Assembly: GCA_964612675.1 (NCBI GenBank)
Contig: CAZTDD010000180.1
Span: 1-9,325 of the forward strand
Length of the DNA stretch: 9,325 nt
DNA from: CAZTDD01 sp964612675
Lineage (GTDB): Bacteria; Hinthialibacterota; Hinthialibacteria; Hinthialibacterales; JAKPRU01
Reading direction: 5' to 3'
In this document: positions 6,347 through 9,325 of the stretch, one piece after another
Position numbering within the stretch: position 1 is the stretch's first letter
Layout: each line of letters starts with the position of its first letter
Program-made: the position numbers and the translations under genes
Notes under the pieces: model-generated
Seen by the model: the letters and a program-made list of their open reading frames with translations, nothing else
What the model was told of the DNA's origin: nothing
Databases searched by the model: none

Positions 6347-8644
6347 TTATGCGATCAAACATCCCGAAAGTGCTGACGGGATGAGACCTTTCTTTGAGTG
6401 ATAATCGTCTTCAGTGAGATAAATGAACCAATCTTCAGAATCGTGACGTCCCGTGACAGGAATCTTCTGTAGATGGTGCGTCACGTCGTCGTCTCGCTGC
6501 GGTCGGAATATTGAGACAGTGTGTGGACGGGCTTTCGCTATCCACTCGCGTTTCAGTCCCAGATTTCGGACTTCGTCAGCAAGTTGACGGTAGGTCTCCG
6601 ATTCATAAGGGACGAGGATATTAATGGAATCGTTGGGGATGATTCGGTATTTCTGAGCGGTTGTCACAAAATCCAAGGATTTGATCGAATCTGTGAGTTC
6701 TGGATTTTGATCTTCGGGTTTCGATAGGGCGTACAGATCCTTGTAATACTCAATGAACAATGTGGGATCGGAGATATCGAGATTCGCAGGCCCTCGATCT
6801 TTCAAGAACGACATAGTCAAATGGGCCGCTCTACTGTAAGCGCGATCAGGGTATCTCTCTTCGGTTGGGAAGAACACATGGACATATCCTATGTCGGATG
6901 TTCCCCCTCTGTTGCAGCGTCCCGCAGCCTGGGCAATGGCCTCAAGCGGACCGAAGGCTCTGTACACAATGGGGAAGTCGACATCGACACCAGCCTCGAC
7001 GCATTGTGTCGAGACCAAACGACAGGGTTCTCCTTCCTTTAGACGGCAACGAACTTCTTCCAATACAATCTCACGGTGCGCGGGACACATATTTGTCGAG
7101 AGATGGAATACCGAATCCGGGTCATGGTTCTCAAGCTGGTCGAACAACAACGTGGCATGCGCTTTCAGGTTGACGATGAGAAGAACCTGAGATGAATTGT
7201 GAACATGCTCGGCGAGTTCCTCCCACGAAGTTGTCTGATCCGGTGCCGGCCAAAGAACCTCTGTTCGTTTGGAACGGGGAAACAGTCTGAGTTCAGGTGA
7301 GACAATCTCCTGCGGATTCCAACCGTTTGCGCAGAACTTCTTTGTCTGTGAGTCGAGATGGTCGAACGCCGGTTGTGTGGCGGTGGAGAAGACAACGGTT
7401 GATCCATATCGCTGGGCGAGACGCGAAAGGGTAGCCAGAGTTGGAATGATCAGCCGTCCAGGGAGTGTCTGAACTTCGTCGAAAAGAACGACGCTCTTGG
7501 CTAAACGGTGGAGCTTCCGACAACTGGAAGGTCGATTCGCGAAGAGAGATTCAAGAAACTGAACACTGGTTGTAACAACGATCGGTGCGTCCCAGTTTTC
7601 CGCAAGTAAACGGGCATGGTTTTCCTGTTGGTCTTGGACTGTGCGTTTCTGTTTTCGATCTCGAGTTCCGGAAAGGCTGTGATGTTCGAGGATGTATTGA
7701 GAGAGGATTTCTTTGGAAAAATGGTCTTTGAAAATATCTCGATATTGACCTGCAGTTTGGTCGATGATGGTCAGGTAGGGGATAACGACTACGATTCTGC
7801 GCAGGTTGTGTACCTTTGCGTGTTTGAGAGCAAAGGCCAACATGCTCAGTGTTTTTCCTGCGCCGGTGGGAGCGGTGAGTGTGAAGATGCCGGGAGGCCG
7901 GTCCGCTTGCTTCAAACATGTTTCACGAAGATCGGAGCGAATTTGTTTAATTTTGTCAGCCGCCCTCGATTGCACAGACAGACAATCAAGATAGGACTCA
8001 AGTATGTTGAGGCCCGATTCGGCATTCAATTCCGGGCCAGAATCTCGGTACTTCTTCTGTTTGCCGTCCGGCGAGTCGAAATGGGCTTCCGTTTCGATGT
8101 AGTCGGCGTCAACCAGCGAAGAGAATAACATCCGCAGGTCAAGCATGGACACCGCCGGTTCCTCCCCAGAAATCGAATGATCATAAAAGGATTTCGTTAG
8201 CTGTGGACATTCGAGACCGTCGTTGCGCATTCGATTGAGCAAGAGATCAAGATTTGTTTCGGATAATCGAAGATTTGAAGGATGTTGTTCTGAAAGCAGT
8301 TTGGGATTGAGTTGTTTGAGCGCCTTGGCGGTTGCAGTCTGAAGACCGATATGGTGGCCTAGGATGGCGCTGGCGGCGGCAAATCCGTTGAGGGCATGAT
8401 TGGACAAAGCAGCCCACGCTCCTATAGACCAGTGGTCAATGCCTTTCTGCTGTCCTTTGAGCCTCTGTTGGAAGAGTTCACCGTATTTGCCGAGATCGTG
8501 TAACAAGCCAGCGAGCCGCGCATCATCGGCCGCGCCAAAGGGCTCGGCATATTGCGCAGCGCGGTTCGCAACATCGAGACAATGTTCTCTGTTCAAATCT
8601 TGTCTGCCGGATTTGCTGTTGCTGTGCGCGTAATAGGTTGTCAT
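6347..8644 (-). CDS. cas3: CRISPR-associated nuclease-helicase Cas3 (HD-DExH, type I-C)
   Basis: This encodes a 765-residue Cas3 that nicks and unwinds target DNA after recruitment by Cascade. The HD nuclease comes first: H6 (YYAHS), H21, the HD pair H49-D50 in LLHDLGK, H97-H98 in ILGHHIG and D179 in LVDADY. The superfamily 2 helicase follows: Walker A APTGAGKT (258-265), IPYLTIIDQ (288-296), the DEVQ box (389-392), STAT motif III (420-423), CVEAGVDVD (548-556) and QAAGRCNRGG motif VI (572-581). The C-terminal domain is complete, so all motifs for activity are present. GGAGG at 8651-8655 is 6 nt before the ATG. It is the first gene of the operon, about 45 nt after the predicted transcription start. 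Confidence 0.98.
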   Translation of the reverse strand: MTTYYAHSNSKSGRQDLNREHCLDVANRAAQYAEPFGAADDARLAGLLHDLGKYGELFQQRLKGQQKGIDHWSIGAWAALSNHALNGFAAASAILGHHIGLQTATAKALKQLNPKLLSEQHPSNLRLSETNLDLLLNRMRNDGLECPQLTKSFYDHSISGEEPAVSMLDLRMLFSSLVDADYIETEAHFDSPDGKQKKYRDSGPELNAESGLNILESYLDCLSVQSRAADKIKQIRSDLRETCLKQADRPPGIFTLTAPTGAGKTLSMLAFALKHAKVHNLRRIVVVIPYLTIIDQTAGQYRDIFKDHFSKEILSQYILEHHSLSGTRDRKQKRTVQDQQENHARLLAENWDAPIVVTTSVQFLESLFANRPSSCRKLHRLAKSVVLFDEVQTLPGRLIIPTLATLSRLAQRYGSTVVFSTATQPAFDHLDSQTKKFCANGWNPQEIVSPELRLFPRSKRTEVLWPAPDQTTSWEELAEHVHNSSQVLLIVNLKAHATLLFDQLENHDPDSVFHLSTNMCPAHREIVLEEVRCRLKEGEPCRLVSTQCVEAGVDVDFPIVYRAFGPLEAIAQAAGRCNRGGTSDIGYVHVFFPTEERYPDRAYSRAAHLTMSFLKDRGPANLDISDPTLFIEYYKDLYALSKPEDQNPELTDSIKSLDFVTTAQKYRIIPNDSINILVPYESETYRQLADEVRNLGLKREWIAKARPHTVSIFRPQRDDDVTHHLQKIPVTGRHDSEDWFIYLTEDDYHSKKGLIPSALSGCLIA

Positions 8645-8650
8645 TACCTG

Positions 8651-8655
8651 CCTCC
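8651..8655 (-). promoter_or_regulatory. Ribosome-binding site of cas3
   Basis: GGAGG on the minus strand sits 6 nt before the cas3 ATG at 8644. It confirms the cas3 start and fits the short leader of about 45 nt predicted from the upstream promoter. Confidence 0.8.
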
Positions 8656-8696
8656 GTAGGCGAGTGGTTGAATGTTATCCTAAACTTACAATAACA

Positions 8697-8725
8697 ATTG
8701 TACCAACTGTACGCCAAACTGTCAA
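8697..8725 (-). promoter_or_regulatory. Sigma-70-type promoter of the cas operon
   Basis: On the minus strand a perfect -35 box TTGACA (8720-8725) is separated by exactly 17 bp from TACAAT (8697-8702), one base from the -10 consensus. Transcription should begin near 8690. The -10 overlaps a perfect palindrome, ACAATTGT (8694-8701), and the spacer holds GTAC repeated 5 nt apart, so a regulator could bind over the core promoter. It is the only strong promoter-like signal I see upstream of cas3, and the compact operon suggests that it serves all seven genes. Confidence 0.8.
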
Positions 8726-8773
8726 CAGAAAATCACGCAGAGCGGGGCGATTTTCTTTCTTATCCTGTCAACA
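8719..8773. promoter_or_regulatory. Repeated CTGTCAACA box at and upstream of the cas promoter
   Basis: The 9-mer CTGTCAACA occurs at 8719-8727, covering the -35 element, and again at 8765-8773, 46 bp upstream in the same direction. The first copy extends to CTGTCAACAG, which is nearly palindromic (CTGT-NN-ACAG). The upstream TTGACA has no matching -10 at 16-18 bp, so a second promoter is unlikely. The pair could be an operator for a regulator of the operon, or a coincidence. Confidence 0.35.
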
Positions 8774-8854
8774 ATCGCAATAACTCCCTTATATTGAGAG
8801 ATTTACAGATTGAATCGCTTCACAAGGAACAGCAATTTATACACGCTCGGTTTG

Positions 8855-8884
8855 GCGGCGGCACCAACGAAAAGATGCCGCCGC
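8855..8884. repeat. GC-rich inverted repeat between orphan CRISPR repeat and cas promoter
   Basis: GCGGCGGCA (8855-8863) pairs perfectly with TGCCGCCGC (8876-8884) across a 12-nt loop, and TTT/AAA extends the stem outside one bulged G. No T-run follows on either strand, so it is not a canonical terminator, though it could still pause or end a leftward transcript coming through the orphan repeat. It separates the repeat from the cas promoter. Confidence 0.6.
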
Positions 8885-8929
8885 AAATCCGTGGCGTTAC
8901 TGATTTCGCCAGTATCCAAAACTAACCAT

Positions 8930-8961
8930 GTTTCAATCCACTCCCGTTACCGCCGGGAGAC
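8930..8961 (-). CRISPR. Solitary type I-C-like CRISPR repeat
   Basis: A 32-nt sequence on the minus strand begins GTCTCCCGG and ends GTGGATTGAAAC. This is the normal length and 3' end of type I-C repeats, whose processing leaves an 11-nt handle of the TGGATTGAAAC type. The internal stem CTCCCG/CGGGAG around a 7-nt loop is intact, as Cas5c substrates require. Orientation is the same as the cas operon, 286 nt upstream of cas3. I found no second copy, intact or degenerate, at spacer-like distance on either side (8645-8929 or 8962-9325), so this is one repeat without an array. It is probably a relic of a collapsed array or a single-repeat RNA gene. It also predicts the repeat sequence this system uses. 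Confidence 0.85.
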
Positions 8962-9210
8962 AGTCGGGTTCCGGGGAGGAAGCCCGAGCCGCTTCGTTGC
9001 ACAGTGTAGCACAGATTGTTCAGTGTGGGGAAAATGGTCGGGGCTCAAAACAACTAAGATGTTCGCGTGGGATGACGGAATCGGGGGTGGTTCCGGGTTT
9101 TCGCAGAGGGTTGGACGGAGCAGACGGATCGGAGGTCGGAGAAGTAACCCTGATCGGGAAGGGATAGGGAATCCTGAAGGCGAGCTCCCGCCAAGCCGTT
9201 GGCGCCGAAT
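8962..9210. other. Gene-free stretch right of the orphan repeat
   Basis: No convincing gene, leader-like AT-rich tract or further CRISPR repeat is seen. Contents are a bulged hairpin CGGGTTCC/GGAAGCCCG (8965-8986) right beside the orphan repeat and a few CAGTGT words (about 9002-9027). Open frames crossing it have no recognisable domains and run into the REP-like repeats, so they are not called. Confidence 0.6.
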
Positions 9211-9325
9211 AAGAAGGACGGCTCATCAGGAGATTCGCCCTCCCACGCAGATTCGCCCTCCCATGCAGCCCCCCACGCAGATCGCATGATAAGGAAGGCG
9301 GCTCATCGGGAGATTCGCCCTCCCA
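9211..9325. repeat. REP-like tandem and period-80 repeats at window edge
   Basis: ATTCGCCCTCCCACGCAG (9233-9250) is followed directly by a copy with one mismatch (9251-9268) and a truncated 12-nt copy ending CACGCAG (9269-9280). A 35-nt segment at 9211-9245 recurs at 9291-9325 with four mismatches (period 80) and is cut by the window end. The units carry the hairpin GGGAG-ATTCGCC-CTCCC. The sequence just left, with CTCCCGCCAAGCCGTTGGC, looks like part of the same element family. From memory, such GGCGAA/GGAG hairpin repeats are common between genes of Planctomycetes and Verrucomicrobia, and they form the main clue to the host. Confidence 0.85.

Noticed and set aside
8766..8771. Second TTGACA upstream of the cas promoter as a separate promoter
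   Set aside because: No -10-like hexamer at 16-18 bp; downstream sequence is A/G-rich, then GCCCCGC.
8810..9289. 159-codon plus-strand and 77-codon minus-strand frames in the right flank
   Set aside because: They span the CRISPR repeat and REP-like repeats; translated repeats such as WEGES copies are artefacts of the DNA repeat and no domain is seen.

Overview
The window holds one complete type I-C (Dvulg-type) CRISPR-Cas operon, transcribed leftwards on the minus strand in the standard order cas3 - cas5c - cas8c (with internal cas11c) - cas7 - cas4 - cas1 - cas2. The genes run without a real break from 8644 down to 751. The only gaps over 6 nt are the 28 nt between cas3 and cas5c. Several junctions are overlapping or near-overlapping: cas8c/cas7 overlap by 8 nt, cas7/cas4 by 4 nt (ATGA), and cas4/cas1 are 1 nt apart. 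All key catalytic motifs that can be checked by eye are intact, so the locus looks functional rather than decayed.

How the genes work together (family knowledge): Cas5c is the pre-crRNA endonuclease of this subtype. With Cas7, Cas8c and Cas11c it forms the Cascade effector, which recruits the Cas3 nuclease-helicase to degrade target DNA. Cas4, Cas1 and Cas2 acquire new spacers. A near-consensus sigma-70 promoter (TTGACA, 17-bp spacer, TACAAT on the minus strand) lies about 50 nt upstream of cas3 and probably drives the whole operon.

Left flank (1-750): no credible gene and no CRISPR array, although type I-C arrays usually lie just past cas2. Instead there is a ~158-bp direct duplication (54-211 and 509-666). 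Between the copies sits a short tandem motif resembling the ends of some IS481-family insertion sequences, and just after cas2 there is a run of three small hairpins. Right flank (8645-9325): the cas promoter with a repeated CTGTCAACA box, a GC-rich hairpin, one intact solitary 32-nt type I-C-like CRISPR repeat (8930-8961) in the same orientation as the operon, and at the window edge a REP-like tandem repeat (ATTCGCCCTCCCACGCAG units).

Organism: a bacterium of moderate GC. The flanking GGGAG-ATTCGCC-CTCCC hairpin repeats and similar dispersed GC-rich repeats recall intergenic repeats of the PVC superphylum, especially Planctomycetes and also Verrucomicrobia. This is an impression from memory, not a search result. 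The most interesting points are the clear internal start for Cas11c, the orphan repeat upstream of cas3 with no array next to cas2, and the repeat/IS debris where the array would be expected. I see no wholly new system.
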